Source of the DNA: Panaeolus papilionaceus | Taxonomy: Eukaryota > Basidiomycota > Agaricomycetes > Agaricales | Direction of reading: 5' to 3' | NCBI GenBank assembly: GCA_015501605.1 | Contig: JADNRZ010000002.1 | Span: 806,001 to 870,000, forward strand | DNA length: 64,000 nt | In this document: positions 46,574-58,689 of the stretch, piece after piece | Numbering within the stretch: position 1 is the stretch's first letter | Layout of the letters: the number at the start of each line of letters is the position of its first letter | The notes under the pieces: generated by a model | What the model was told of the DNA's origin: nothing | The model's database searches: none | Seen by the model: the letters and a program-made list of their open reading frames with translations, nothing else | Made by a program: the position numbers and the translations under genes

Positions 46574-48306
46574 ATGCAGGACGACGATCAGGGGTCTGTC
46601 TCTCCAAACCACATGTCTGCTTCCCCAGAAGAGAGCGACGACGACGAGGTAGACGAATTAGATGACGAAAGCGAGGTTGGAGATGACCAGGAGGGTTCTG
46701 GGTCTGGGGATACACCTGTCGACGAGGGTTCAACGGGTCATTCAGATCCGACTGCAAACTCCCGAGTGGATGTGGGTGCCAATAAAAAGGCTCGAGCGTC
46801 CAAGCGTAAGCATAAGGATACGCCACCTACGGTTCGGAGAAAGGCCGAAAAACATGACAGAAAGATTGATTTGGGACTCCATGATCACAAAGCGCATGCC
46901 GATTGTCCTGATACTCTTGCCTGCCTACCTGATACCAATGGACGACCTCAACATACCTTACCTGTTATTCTCCGGTGTGCAATATTGGGAAGTCCACGTC
47001 AACGTCTGACGATACGGGAAATTTACGCGAGTATGGAAGCCAAATATCCATATTACAAGAACGCCGGTCAAACTTGGAAGGTACACCGCACCATGGACTT
47101 GCATCTTGCTTTCCATATTGATTATATTTATCTTTTCTGTAGCAATCTGTGCGCCATCATCTTTCACTTAATCGCTTGTTCGAAAGGCAGCCTCGACCTG
47201 TTTCTGATCCTGGGTTTGGTTCATACTGGACAGTCAATCTAGCCGCCCCTCCAGGGACTAAACGTCCCAGGAAACGTGGACGACCTAAACAGGACGTGGC
47301 AGATGATCCAGATATGATTCATGAAACAGGTTCATTGAATGGACATGCTTTATCTGCGAATTCAGGAGGAGTGGCTACTAAGTTTCAATTCCAGCCCCAA
47401 ACTCATCCCCCACCCCCACCCCCACCTCTTCCACAACCAACTGTGAGCTCTTTATCTCCTCATTCACCATCGTCTTCGACCCCTCCTAGCCGTTCTCAAC
47501 CCACGCAACTCGACACTAACGCAGTCCACCTCTCTTATCCACCTTCGCTCGCTCCAGCAGTCCGTATAATTCAGCCAGTGCATTCTCCAAATCCTCCAGC
47601 GGGGAACCACGCTTCGAACAACACGACATCAATATCTCCCCGGTCTCATGCTCCTATGGAATCACGACCACGTCAATCATATTCCTACAACCCACAGCAA
47701 TACTACCAAGAGCGTTATGGACAACCTTCCCCAGACTACCCGAAACCGTCCACCCCACTTACACCTGTATCAGGAGCAGGATCCGCATACCCCCCTTCAT
47801 CTTCTGGAAATGACTCGGATTCGGACCGAGTGATGCCCCAAGAGGAACGATCACATAGTCCTATGATGTCAGGCGATAACGATTACGAGAGTGAAGATGA
47901 TCGAGAGAGGTATCGAGCACCACGTTCGCCACGCGCGTCTCAAAGGGAGTACCTGCCATCAAGAACTATACTACCAGTCGTCTCCCTTCCACCATTTTCT
48001 TCACTGGATCAGTCGAAGGAAGACATCGTCGACAGAATGCGCCAGGAGATAGCCAATCTCCGCCAATCGAATGCAGATGCCGTTTCGACGTCCCTTCGTC
48101 TGTCTGAGCAACTGGCGAATGCCAATTTAGAAGTTTCTCGATCGCGGGGTGCTCTACGAGAGTTGGAAGATAGGTTGCAGAGCGAACAGTCGAAGCGGGC
48201 TGAAGTCGAAAGGCAGTTGGATATGGAGAAGAAACGCGCCGAACAAACTTTGAAATCACTCTCGCTCCATTCTCCTACAAGGTCTTCATCCGGTCGGCCA
48301 ACATGA
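46574..48306 (+). CDS. Forkhead domain transcription factor
   Basis: A DNA-binding regulator with a winged-helix (forkhead) domain. Two exons are seen, 46574-47080 and 47143-48306. The intron falls in the recognition region: AGQTWK joins QSVRHHLSLNRLFERQPRPV, followed by PGFGSYWTVNLAAPPGTK and a basic KRPRKRGRPK tail that may act as a nuclear signal. Helix 1 and 2 sequences are HTLPVILRCAILGSPRQRLT and IREIYASMEAKYPYYK. The N-terminus is acidic (ESDDDEVDELDDESEVGD). The region after the domain is Pro/Ser-rich with a run of prolines. The last 100 residues, from DQSKEDIVDRMRQEIANLRQ, form a predicted coiled coil, so dimerisation is likely. The ATG at 46574 is the first in frame; an upstream exon cannot be excluded. 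Confidence 0.9.
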
Positions 48307-48666
48307 TACCTTTTCGTTCCTTTCCAATTCACCAAGATACATTGGGATACGATTCGTCCGAATGCTGGACTTGCGTTTATACATTGAGCTTTGTAACTTT
48401 GGTGTATCTTATATTTCTGCTGGGGATCTGTATTTTCGAACATAGTGTAGATTTTTAGGTTTACTTTGTATTTTGCTTTATGGCGAGGACACATTGATTT
48501 TAGCCACCTTGCTTGGCTCACTTGGCTAATTAGATATTACCCGAGTAGGAAATTACTCCTTGTTTTTGTTGGTCATTGTATGTAGATGAGCTATGAAATA
48601 CATGAGTACAAACAAGTTTTTTTGACCTTCATTTGGCGCTCGTTCCTCAGCCACCACAAGCAGCAA
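48307..48666. other. Intergenic region, promoter of UTP13
   Basis: About 360 bp between the forkhead stop and the UTP13 start on the same strand. No gene is seen. Confidence 0.4.
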
Positions 48667-51600
48667 ATGGCTGTCATTACAGAGCGTCCAAAGCTCAGGA
48701 CTGCGTATGTTATATTATTTCAAAATTTTAAAAAATTAATAGATATTCTAATCATCTGGGTAGATTCAAAAAAGCGCGTACCATCGCGCCTCTTTATACC
48801 TCTGGACCAGTTGCAATTACCCAAGATGGGACGAAGCTTGTGACTTGCGTCGGAGAGGATGTCATCTTGACAAATGTCCAGGATGGCGTTGAGATATGTC
48901 GATTTGCTGGTGTATGTCCTTTCGGCTTTTTATACAAGTCTGGTATTCTGATCTTTTCGTAAAGGATACCCAAACTATCAACTCACTTTGCGTCACACCG
49001 TCGGGATCGCATCTAATCGTCTTTACTTCGTCGTTGTCCCTCCGCATCTATGAACTTCCAACCTCAGCTGAACCTACAACGAAGCGTGTTCCACCCACTC
49101 GAGTGATTGGGAAAGCTCACGAAGCCCCAGTCCATGTCTGTGTATCCGATCCAACTTCTACTTATCTCGCTTCTGGCGCGGCGGACGGAGTAGTCAAAGT
49201 CTGGGATATTGTGCGAGGTTTTGTGACCCACGTATTCAAAGGCCATGGGGGCGTCGTCAGTGCTCTGACGTTCAACTACCCACGGAATCAGTCTAACTTG
49301 ACGCAAGAACAAAACATGTATCTCATCACTGCATCTGTTGATACTCGTATCCGTATCTTCAATCTCACCGAAGGTGCATCGACATCATCTGGAGGTGGAA
49401 AACCAGAAGCAGTGCTAGAAGGGCATGTATCAGTTCCTCGCGGCTTGGATGTCTCTGTGGACGGACGGTGGTTAGTTAGTGGTGGACGAGATTCAGTAGT
49501 GCTGGTCTGGGATCTATTGACGAAGGCACCTGTGGCGGCCAAACCCAAGAAATCTCAGCCTAAAACTGTGGCCCTCACTCCCACCCTAGTCAAAACTGTT
49601 CCCATTCTGGAGCGAGTAGAAGCTGTGGGCATTGTGCGTACGGAGGAGAGTGGAGATGGCAAGACCGAGCTCGAACAACTACAGTTTTATACGGGTGGAG
49701 AGAAGGGTGTCATCAAGCTCTGGGGTGGCCGGAGTTGTGATCTATTGAGGACACTAGGGAAGGAGTCTCCATCGACCCTTGACGCCGATATGGAGGACCA
49801 GAGGCAAATTGTGAATGTATTGTGCGTCCTTACGTCTGCTAGATTTACTTTCTACTGACTTCGTCCAGATATCTACCCACATCTTTCACAATCATCTCCA
49901 TTCATGCAGACCAAAACATCATTTTACACTCACTAACCGACGGCTCTCTTATTCGCCAACTCATTGGGTACAATGACGAAATTGTGGACGCGACCTATCT
50001 TGACTTGCCCTCATCGCAGGGTGTCATCAGACGAGACTCTCACCTCGCACTTGCCACCAATTCATCCCTCATTCGCGTATACACCACAGACAAATTTGAT
50101 GCACGATTGCTGGAGGGTCATTCCGAAATTGTTCTTGCATTAGATCATTCCGCAACTGGTGCTGTGCTAGTCAGTGGAAGCAAAGATCGTACCGCGCGGA
50201 TATGGGCACCGGAGCTTTCATCTGTCGAGGGTTCATGGGGTTATGGTTGCGTTGCTGTCTGCGAAGGACACGCAGAAAGTGTTGGTGCTTTGGCGATGGC
50301 TCGTTCAGGTGACCGGCCCAAGTTCCTGTTTACTGGTAGTCAGGATCGAACCATCAAAATGTGGGATCTCTCACAAATCCCCGACCGTTTTACCGAAGGC
50401 ACGGTCGCTGCCCGGTGCAAAAGTTTGACTACTCAAAAAGCTCACGAAAAAGACATCAACGCTCTGGACGTCTCCCCCAACGACCGGTTTGTTGTTTCTG
50501 GTTCACAGGATAGGACTGCAAAGTTGTTTGAAATCGACTACGTTCCTGGCTCCAATGGTGCAATCCGCGGCGAGCTCAAACATGTTGGCACATTTAAGGG
50601 CCATAAGCGGGGCGTTTGGAGCGTCAAATTCGGGAAAACAGAACGCGTTTTGGCGTCAGGCAGCGGAGACAAAACCATCAAGCTATGGAGTCTTGATGAT
50701 TATTCCTGCTTGAAAACCTTCGAAGGCCACACAAATTCTGTTCTCAGAGTTGATTTTATCAACGCCGGAATGCAACTTGTCAGTACTGCCTCCGATGGCT
50801 TGGTAAAATTGTGGAACATCCGAGAGGAAGAGTGCACTGCTACATTGGATAACCATGAAGACAAGGTTTGTCGATAACAGACGTATCTCCTCTGGGACTT
50901 ACTTTGTGTATAGGTCTGGGCAATGGCAATTAGCTCAGACGGGCGTACCATTGTCTCTGGTGCAGCGGATTCAGTAGTAACCTTGTGGGAAGACTGCACC
51001 GAGGAAGATGAGGTCGAGAAGGAAGCCAAGCGCACGGAGCAGGCTCTCAAGTAAGTCCACAAGAATCAGCAATCGCATTCATACTGAGTTATCCCTAGGG
51101 ATCAAGATTTCCAGAACTACCTGGTACTCAACGACTACAAGCGTGCCATCGAACTTTCACTCGCAATGTCGCAGCCAGGTCGACTGTTCAAGCTTTTCAA
51201 GACCGTTGCCAGCACAGAGTCCGAAGGCCATTCCCCTGAAGCATTTACAGGGAACGCGGCTGTCGACGATGCGATCAAGAACATCAGCGGCGCAGACATG
51301 GCTAAGTTGCTTCGTTTCGTACGCGACTGGAACACCAACGCAAAAACAGCCAGCGTCGCCCAGCAGGTTCTTTTTGCCATCGTGAAACTCAGGCCAGCGG
51401 ACGATATCGTACAGGCTTTCGCTGATGAGACCTCGCAAGCGGCATTTGCTGACGGCGATATAGAGCAAATCGGCGCTTCCACAGGGACTGGACGAACTGC
51501 ACTCAAAGAAATGGTCGACGCCTTGATTCCCTACTCAGAGCGGCACCTGTCCCGCGTCGAAAAACTTGTGCAGGAAAGTTACGTGATTGATTATCTTCTG

Positions 51601-51681
51601 GGAGAAATGGACGATGGCATGTTCGGCAATGATGAAGAGGATCAGATGGATGTTGATGTGGTGAATGGCAGACAAATTTGA
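48667..51681 (+). CDS. UTP13: U3 snoRNP-associated protein Utp13 (TBL3), WD40
   Basis: Component of the small-subunit processome (UTP-B complex) that acts in the nucleolus on 18S rRNA maturation. Exon 1 (48667-48704) encodes MAVITERPKLRTA and joins FKKARTIAPLYTSGPVAITQ from 48764. Two WD40 propellers follow: repeats are seen in YLASGAADGVVKVWDIVRGF, VLVSGSKDRTARIWAPE, FLFTGSQDRTIKMWDLSQ, LASGSGDKTIKLWSLDD and QLVSTASDGLVKLWNI. The Utp13-specific C-terminal helical domain begins with LKDQDFQNYLVLNDYKRAIE and includes LLRFVRDWNTNAKTASVAQQ. The stop codon lies only 15 nt from the stop of the convergent ABZ2 gene. The identification is secure. Confidence 0.94.
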
Positions 51682-51696
51682 CGTTCATTCATACTT

Positions 51697-52675
51697 TCAA
51701 GGAGATTCAACCATGCCCAGCCGGCATCCCTGCACGCCATTAAACAATAAAACCTGTTCCCCTGCCTTGATTGACTCTTTGGCCAGGATACCATCGTCGT
51801 CCTCCGTGACACGGCCTTCTTCTAGAAGTCTTCTTCGCATAACTCCGGGCAAGCAGCCCGACGAGACAGATGGCGTTATCCATCTGGAATACCTCCAAAA
51901 AGCGACATTGAAAATCGTAGCTTCTGTTATGTATTTATCCGTGTTGTATAGTAGCACGTCTGATGCAATTCCGTCAGGAATGTTGCTGAGGATATCTTCA
52001 TTCCGTTTTTTTGCTTCTGCATATATCGAGCGTTCAGTAGTTTTGGTTCGCGTGAAGATTGAGGGCGTCGTCGTATCCTTATCGACGATTAACTTGATAT
52101 ATTGTTGACCCACTGAGTGGATTGGGGGTTCCGAAGCCAGCAGGGTAGGATCCTTGTCAAAACCCTCAGAAAGTGGGGTAGCTGTAACGTCGATTTTTCC
52201 ATCTTTTGACACGGTAATTCGGAGCTATCAAACAGGTCTCACTCAATCCACTTTATCGATAAAAAGGTAAGTTAATAGATCTTACCCGAAGAGCACCGGC
52301 TTGTAATCGTTCTGAGTTTAATTGCTGCGAAACACCGTTCTGGCAAGCATTCTTGAGGTCGAGATACGTGAGCGCAGAGCTCACATGGTGCCAGTTATGA
52401 ATTTTGGCGGCCGCAGTCAGTCTTTCGTACTGATAAGGCAGTAACAAGAAAGGTGAAGGGCCACTCGGATCGTTATTCCAACCGACAGATGAGAGAAATG
52501 GGTCATATCGCGTAGATGCCAGAAGTTGATAGAAGCCATCTTGTGTGGTCGCGCCAGCCATTGATGCAGGACAAAGGCGGTATTTCCAGAAGTCTGGTTT
52601 ACAATGATGTTGTGGTTCAAAGATCTCCATGGTTCTACTACTGATGGCGACACTGATATGGTACTCGAAGCTCAT
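51697..52675 (-). CDS. ABZ2: Aminodeoxychorismate lyase (PLP fold type IV)
   Basis: Enzyme of p-aminobenzoate (folate) synthesis that converts 4-amino-4-deoxychorismate to p-aminobenzoate and pyruvate. A member of the branched-chain aminotransferase-like PLP family. Two exons give 305 residues (52286-52675 and 51697-52224). Family features are DGFYQLLASTRYDP, YQYERLTAAAKIHNW, FTRTKTTERSIYAEAKKR (whose TKTT lysine fits the PLP-binding position), DVLLYNTDKYITEATIFNVA, WITPSVSSGCLPGVMRRRLL and VLLFNGVQGCRLGMVE. These match the ABZ2/PabC-type blocks. It is tail to tail with UTP13, leaving only 15 nt between stop codons. Confidence 0.9.
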
Positions 52676-52970
52676 TGGTTAGGTATCATTACTTCTGTAT
52701 GATTTGTACCCGTCTCGAAAGAATTCACACCTGGTTGGGAACTAGAACAGTTTGGTGTTGAGAAAGCTGAATATTGCAACGAACGCTTTTTGGGGGAGTA
52801 ACTTAATGATACAATCGACGAGGATAGATGAACGAGAAGAATCTACTGTAAGAGTAACGATGGATGGACGGGACAGTGTATTTTGCGATTTGTGCAGTAA
52901 TTGACACCCGTAATATTTACTGCTCTATAACTTATTGGCGACGAAATCAAGAAATACCCTCTTCTTTGAT

Positions 52971-54595
52971 TTATGCTGGGGAGTTGTAAACGTCGTTGTA
53001 CTTGGCGTCGACGGTGTGGGTCGAGTGGTGTTCCTGGGAAACGTGCGTCAATACCTCCTTTTTGACATGAACAGAGCTGAGTGCGGTATTGCTGCCCGCG
53101 GCGAATGTTTGGCTCTGGTTTTGCATCTTGTATGCCTGGTTGGGGCCCTACGGGTTGATCGATATGAATTGTATTGGGTAATCCAAATGCTAAAGCAGCT
53201 TACCTCTGAATCACCAACGGTAGAGTTCATGTTCTTCAGATCCACTCGAGAGTTCAGAGTATCGAGAAGTGTCTAAAACGAAATCAGCATGCGAGGCAAG
53301 TTTGGCTAGTTCGACAAACTTACGTTGGTGTAGATACGGCCAATGGGGTATGCGAACATAGCGTAAAGGTAGGTATCACGGTGAAGAACGAAACTAAAGA
53401 GATCGGCCAAGGCGAAGATAGAGGCGAAGAGACCAGTTTGAACGGCACCACGGATGAGGCGGTTGATGATTGTGTCTGTCCTGCGGAAACCGGTACGAGA
53501 ACGGGAGAGGACAAAAGACAAGACACCTGTGAAGTTGCTCACTGTCAGAGAGAATCGAAACAGAGAAAAACCTTATCATACCGGTAATGAGAAGATCAGC
53601 AGTGGTTTGGAAACCCAACCAACAGATGACGAAGGGGGTGAGAGGAGCGAAATCCGCAACCCTGTTCGATGCAGAAGCGGTTAGCTTCACACTGTAATTG
53701 GCTAGAACATAAATATACATACTTGTGGATAACTCCTGAGCGGACACCAGCGTAGCACCCGAAAATGAAGCCAAGGACGCTGAGAATGCCGATGAGACCC
53801 ACAATAGCATAGTTCTTGGTGAGCTTGTAGACACTAGATAAAGTGAGGTCAGTCACAAGGGATCGATAAAAATACAAGTTCAACCAACCGATGGCCAAGG
53901 AAATATTGGGTGAGGATTGCGGCGACGGAAGTAGCGACTGCTGTGAACGGAATAGTCCAGCTCACAACTATATCACAATTAGCGGCCACTTCGATTGAAC
54001 AAGCTAAGCAGATACGTACAAGCGAGACTTGCTGGGTTTGCGTAGTTGGTAACGCTGGAAATGGGCCAAAATGAGGTCGAGTAACATTACTTCGCGAGTC
54101 CACAGATACGTACCACAACTCCCAACCAGCATATACAGCACTATAACGGGTCATTAGCCCTGCAAAACGTGATCAAGAATGAGGACATACACTGCACTAT
54201 GTGCCGTATCGGTGATGAACAAAACGAGCACAATAGACCTATGCAATAAAGGGATGTGAGCACATAGACGAAGGTGACAAGGCTAATATTATGCACTTGA
54301 TCCATTGAGGGTCGTTGAACTCTACAAATCAAAAATTAGAAAGGTTATCTAGAGACCCGAAATGAAAAGGACATACTCGTGGTCTTGTAGACCAAAAATT
54401 GGTAGGTCACAAGTCCATAAAGGTACGTGTTGACTATCACCACCTGGTTAGAAAGGGACTCGAAACGTGGATGTTGTACACGTACAAAACAAGCCCAAGA
54501 GAAGGACACCTAAAATTGGGGAGTTATGGTTGGTAAGTACATGCACGCATAATGATTGCCAACTACTCACCAACAATCAAATCAAAATCGCCCAT
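52971..54595 (-). CDS. Fungal seven-helix membrane protein, DUF6534
   Basis: An integral membrane protein of a family very abundant in mushroom genomes, with unknown function. The start at 54595 (MGDFDLIVG) joins VLLLGL-type first-helix sequence and NTYLYGLVTYQFLVYKTT. Further helices are SIVLVLFITDTAHSAVLYML, NYAIVGLIGILSVLGFIFGC and FVICWLGFQTTADLLITG. The DUF6534 core is intact: LSFVLSRSRTGFRRTDTIIN, RLIRGAVQTGLFASIFALAD and LFSFVLHRDTYLYAMFAYPI, then GRIYTNTLLDTLNSR. The cytosolic tail ends at YNDVYNSPA (stop 52971). At least six short introns interrupt it. Confidence 0.87.
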
Positions 54596-55656
54596 AGTTG
54601 TAAGTGAGGATACTTGGACAAGGAAGGGAGGTTTCCAATGATCAAGAAAAGCGCAAGACTTTCGTGCTTTTAAGTATGCTAGAATGACATAAGGTTACCA
54701 GACGGGTGTAGAGATTGGTGCGAAAAAGGGACCCTGGATGCTTCGCTTAAAAGGGTCGATGGTCGCTGTCTCGCCCTTGTCGAAAATGGTTTAGTGCTTT
54801 TGGTTCCAAAAATGCCGAGCGCCTGCCACAGTCTGGCATTTTGAAGAGCTTAAGAGGAGTTGGGCCTCAACGAAACGCAGATTCACGGTTAATTATCATA
54901 ATTTAACTAGAGGTAATGAAGTCCTGCGTAAAATATCTAGTTAAAGCATTAACAAGCAGACTGGATGGTACCTTGAGCTCGTTGACCTAATTTCTGTTCT
55001 ATTGGTGAGTAATAGTGGGGCGAACAGGGTTCGAGCTTGGACATGAAAGCGGGATTGTAACCGACCAACTGTAGGTTCTCAGGGAAGCCGGTACTCGGCG
55101 CGCTGAGTCCATCTGATGCAACTACAACCAAACACCGTGGAATTCGAGAAGCTTGAACAAGAAACATGATACTTCCGACCCGTTAAGCGTCTCATGGCCA
55201 TAAAATAAAAGATCTCGATAAAATCTTCAAGTTTTAAATCATCTCATCTGCGCTGTTGTGCTTAACCTTTTTCTTTTTTTGATTCCCCAGGTTAATGTTT
55301 TTTTCAATTGTGGAATATCAGACTTATGAGAGGGCAGGCAGACCCTGCACTACGTACATATCTATTCATTTATTTTTTTAAAAAAAGATTCAATTCACCT
55401 TCACCAGAAGTTGAAAATTTTCGTCCCTGTTTTGTGAACTTCTTGGAATTCAAGGGCAACAAATTGGTGCATGAAGGGCTGATGAAAGGGTCGTTACCTG
55501 CAACCATACGACGCGGCCTCCCATCTTTCTCCAATAGGTAAGGAGCCACCACCTGAGCAATGAGATGTGGAGGACTGGTCATTTCTTCTTTGAGAAGGAA
55601 AATGGGTTTAAGAATCAGGTCCACTTTGACTTTTGAAACCCCATTCCGAGCCAATC
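54596..55656. other. Divergent intergenic region, no supported gene
   Basis: About 1.06 kb between the DUF6534 start (minus) and the O-methyltransferase start (plus). A minus-strand frame at 54949-55167 shows no domain. No repeat was recognised. Confidence 0.4.
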
Positions 55657-57546
55657 ATGTCGTCTATTTCTGAGTTGACCAGCCTCCAACAAACTCTCAA
55701 CGCTGCAATCGATGCCTTCAAGGCTGAGCTTGCCGCTCAAGGCCTCGAGGAACCTTCGTTGAATACTTCGAATGCTCACCCTATGGATGACATCACGTAT
55801 CTTCCGACTCCAGTCATGCACGAAGCCAGGAGGACCGCTCTTGCAAGCTTGGTGAAATTCTTTTTTTCAAGTCCTTTACATCGCCCTAATTATTTTGTTC
55901 GAAGGGCTTGATCAAATCTCTGATCCAACCACAATATGACGCTCTGTGTGCTAGCACCTTCAGTACACTCGAGTCTGCTGGCGTGCGCCTTGCCGCCGAG
56001 ATTGGCCTAGCCACCGTCTTAGGCGACTCTGAGGAAGGACTGCCAGTCGCTGAAATCGCTGAGAAGACTGGCGTCGATGGCATCAAACTTGGTGAGGAAT
56101 AATAATCACTTTTTCGAACCCATTATTTACAGCATATGTATTTAGAACGCGTTATCCGTCTGCTCATCACACAGGGCTGGTTCCGTGAAGCCAAACCTGG
56201 TTATTTCGCCAACAACAGACTCAGTAACCTGATTAAGAAGGATCAGCCTGGATATCACCTCGCGACATACATGTACGTCAAGCAATTTGATTCGAAGGTT
56301 CATATCTAAATGTCTATAATGCAGGAACGACCTCTTCAACAAAGTCTCGGCCAGTTTCTCTGAGATGATTAATCACCCTGATCCAGAGTTCCGCAAGAAG
56401 AACGACCCTCTGCATACCGCATTCCAACTTGCATACAAAACAAATGTTTCGTATTTCGGTGCCGATGGTTGGCTCACGAAGGATCCTCAAGAAGCCGTCA
56501 AGTTTGGTCTCGCGTAAGTATCATCTTCTATGGAACTCTATCTCCTTATCTGATCCGTTACTCCTTGCAGTATGGGTGCCGTTGGACCAACATCGGACCC
56601 TGGTGTCGCAGCTGACTTCCCTTGGGAAGACATTTGCAGAGGAAAAGATGGTCTCGTTGATGTTGGTGGTGGCCAGGGCACTCTTTGCTGCTCACTCGCA
56701 GCCAAGTATGATACTCTTTTTCCTTTACATTGTTTCGATCGCTTATTTTCGTTTCCAGGTATCCTTCGATCAAGAAGTTCATCGTTCAGGATCTCCCAGA
56801 AACCCGCGAAGCTGCGGAGTCTTTCATCAAATCCAAAGGCCTTTCTGATCGCGTCGAGTTCGAAGCGCAAGACTTCTTCAAGCCCCAGCAGCGCAAGGGC
56901 AAATATGTCTTTGTTCTTCAACGTGGTAAGTGGTGGGACGGTTTTGTGTCGTTAGGCCGTTTCACTTATTGTTGTCCTTTTTCCTCGCTAGTTTTGCATG
57001 ACTGGAGCACTGCTGAAGGTGCCAAGATGCTTCGTCATATTAAAGATGTTCTCAATGAAGATGTGCGGCTATATCTTGTCTTGATTTTTTGGTTGTTACT
57101 TATCAACTGATTCAACACATCCAGAGCTGCGTTCTCGTGATCGACACCGTTATTCAGTCAGCAGTCTCGTCGAAAGATAGCCCAGAACTCGTCAAGTCTC
57201 TGCTCAGCTCGAACAAGAATGCCTACCAACCTGTCCCACCCCCACCTTTCGTCCCTGTTGATTTCGGTGAAGCCAGCCGCATCCACCATCAAATCAACGT
57301 GGCCCTCACTGCTCTCTGCAACTGTAAGTCGTTTTGTACTCTGTCCCCGTTTGTGTTTCTTATTTTTCGTAGCATTCGAGAGGACCCTTCCTCAACTTAC
57401 GGAGATGGTTGAACTCAGCGGCATGAAGATCAAGAAGGTCAATGCGACTAGGCCGGTTCGATGTGCTGTCTCACCTCACTTCAATCTCCTTACTGACTGG
57501 ACTTCTTAGGGGCTGGGCATCAATCACGGAAGTCGTCCCAGCGTAA
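55657..57546 (+). CDS. SAM-dependent O-methyltransferase (COMT-like)
   Basis: A class I methyltransferase of the plant-COMT/fungal secondary-metabolite O-methyltransferase type. The start at 55657 encodes MSSISELTSLQQTLNAAIDA. The winged-helix dimerisation region is seen in LCASTFSTLESAGVRLAAEI, LPVAEIAEKTGVD and RVIRLLITQGWFREAKPGYF. The SAM-binding site is GLVDVGGGQGTL. The acidic strand end IKKFIVQDLPET and the catalytic-His motif VLHDWSTAEGAKML follow. The C-terminus reads MVELSGMKIKKVNATRGWAS and then ITEVVPA. The last junction needs an intron beginning AG|GCCGGT (a weak GC-AG site). At least nine exons. The substrate is unknown; no polyketide or peptide synthase is nearby, so a role in a cluster is not supported. 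Confidence 0.87.
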
Positions 57547-58689
57547 GTCTTGTGTGATTCCCTGATTTCGATTGTTTTGTTAGAGTCCTCGTGTATTTGT
57601 TTTGCATCATGCTGTAATAGAAAATAAAATTGTTCATTTAGGCCTTGGATTTCTTTTGATCGTGAGAGTTCGTCCAGCGGTTGGTCTCTTCTATTCAATG
57701 GCATCGAGAATGGTATCCAATTAGCTCCAAGCGGTAGCAACGTGGCCAACAACGTACCCAAATTTGTCCCTGGAAGTATCGCGGGATGCCAGGGGACGCC
57801 TGAAATCTGTAATATCGGAACACGGTCTACGATTGCATCGCACTGCTCACTTAGTACACCTTATGAAGTCTGCCTGGGAATGGGTGTTGCCCCTTCATTA
57901 TCAGCGCTCTGAGACTGATTTGTGTATATTAGTGGGAAAAGACTTAAAGCGCCTATTGCTTGTGTGAGAGATTCGGCTATTTGGAACAGAGAGCCATCTC
58001 CAAGTCCGAGCTATCTCAAAAAATTCGCATTGCTGTTTGATATGTTACAACACTTACTCCATCGATAAGGAAAGCTAAAATATCTTTTGGAAAACTGGCG
58101 CACTCGCAATGGAAGTCGGGTAGTTTCATTACAGAAGCCCGATTGCAACCATTCGAATCAAGTTCGAATCTCCAGAAGAATGGTGGATGAAATTCGACTT
58201 CGTCGCAGCATAACTGGTATCAATTACCGTGTTCATGCATCGTGTTCGAACCTTTTCTATTCAGTCTTCTGACAGGAATGTTGTGAGAAAGGATCGCTCA
58301 ATCGTGACATCGGTACGAACCCGATCGGAGCCTTTGCTTGAAAGATACCTGACGATACATGATAATATGGCAGGGTGATACGACGAGGGAATATCTAATA
58401 GACTTTGGCATGACGGATCTACCGGTGTGTGTGCTGAACAGAACGTGCGTTTCCTGGACCGTCCCTGTTTAAAAGAGTTTTCTTCCGATGCGGGGTGTGA
58501 ACATGGCAGAACGTGTATTTCTGCGTGAACTCGTCTGCACACGAAGTCTAGGTTTTGCTCGAAGATCAGTCGTTTGAGCATCTCGGTCAGAAAGGCCTGA
58601 ATTAAGCCATCCTTGACAAGACGTTCGAGATTTGTACCTTGCAACTCGAGACTACCTGATAAGTATAGTGACTGGTGCTGATGTGACAT
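57547..58689. other. Region without a supported gene
   Basis: Downstream of the methyltransferase. A minus-strand open frame at 58261-58689 (142 codons) has no recognisable domain and may be chance or the end of the uncertain gene described next. Confidence 0.35.

Noticed and set aside
47401..47430. CCCCCA-type short repeat that looks like a microsatellite or telomere-like tract
   Set aside because: It is in frame within the forkhead gene and encodes a proline run.
57650..57970. Open stretch after the methyltransferase read as a possible extra exon
   Set aside because: The methyltransferase ends in a family-like C-terminus at 57546. The later frame has no start codon or known motif.
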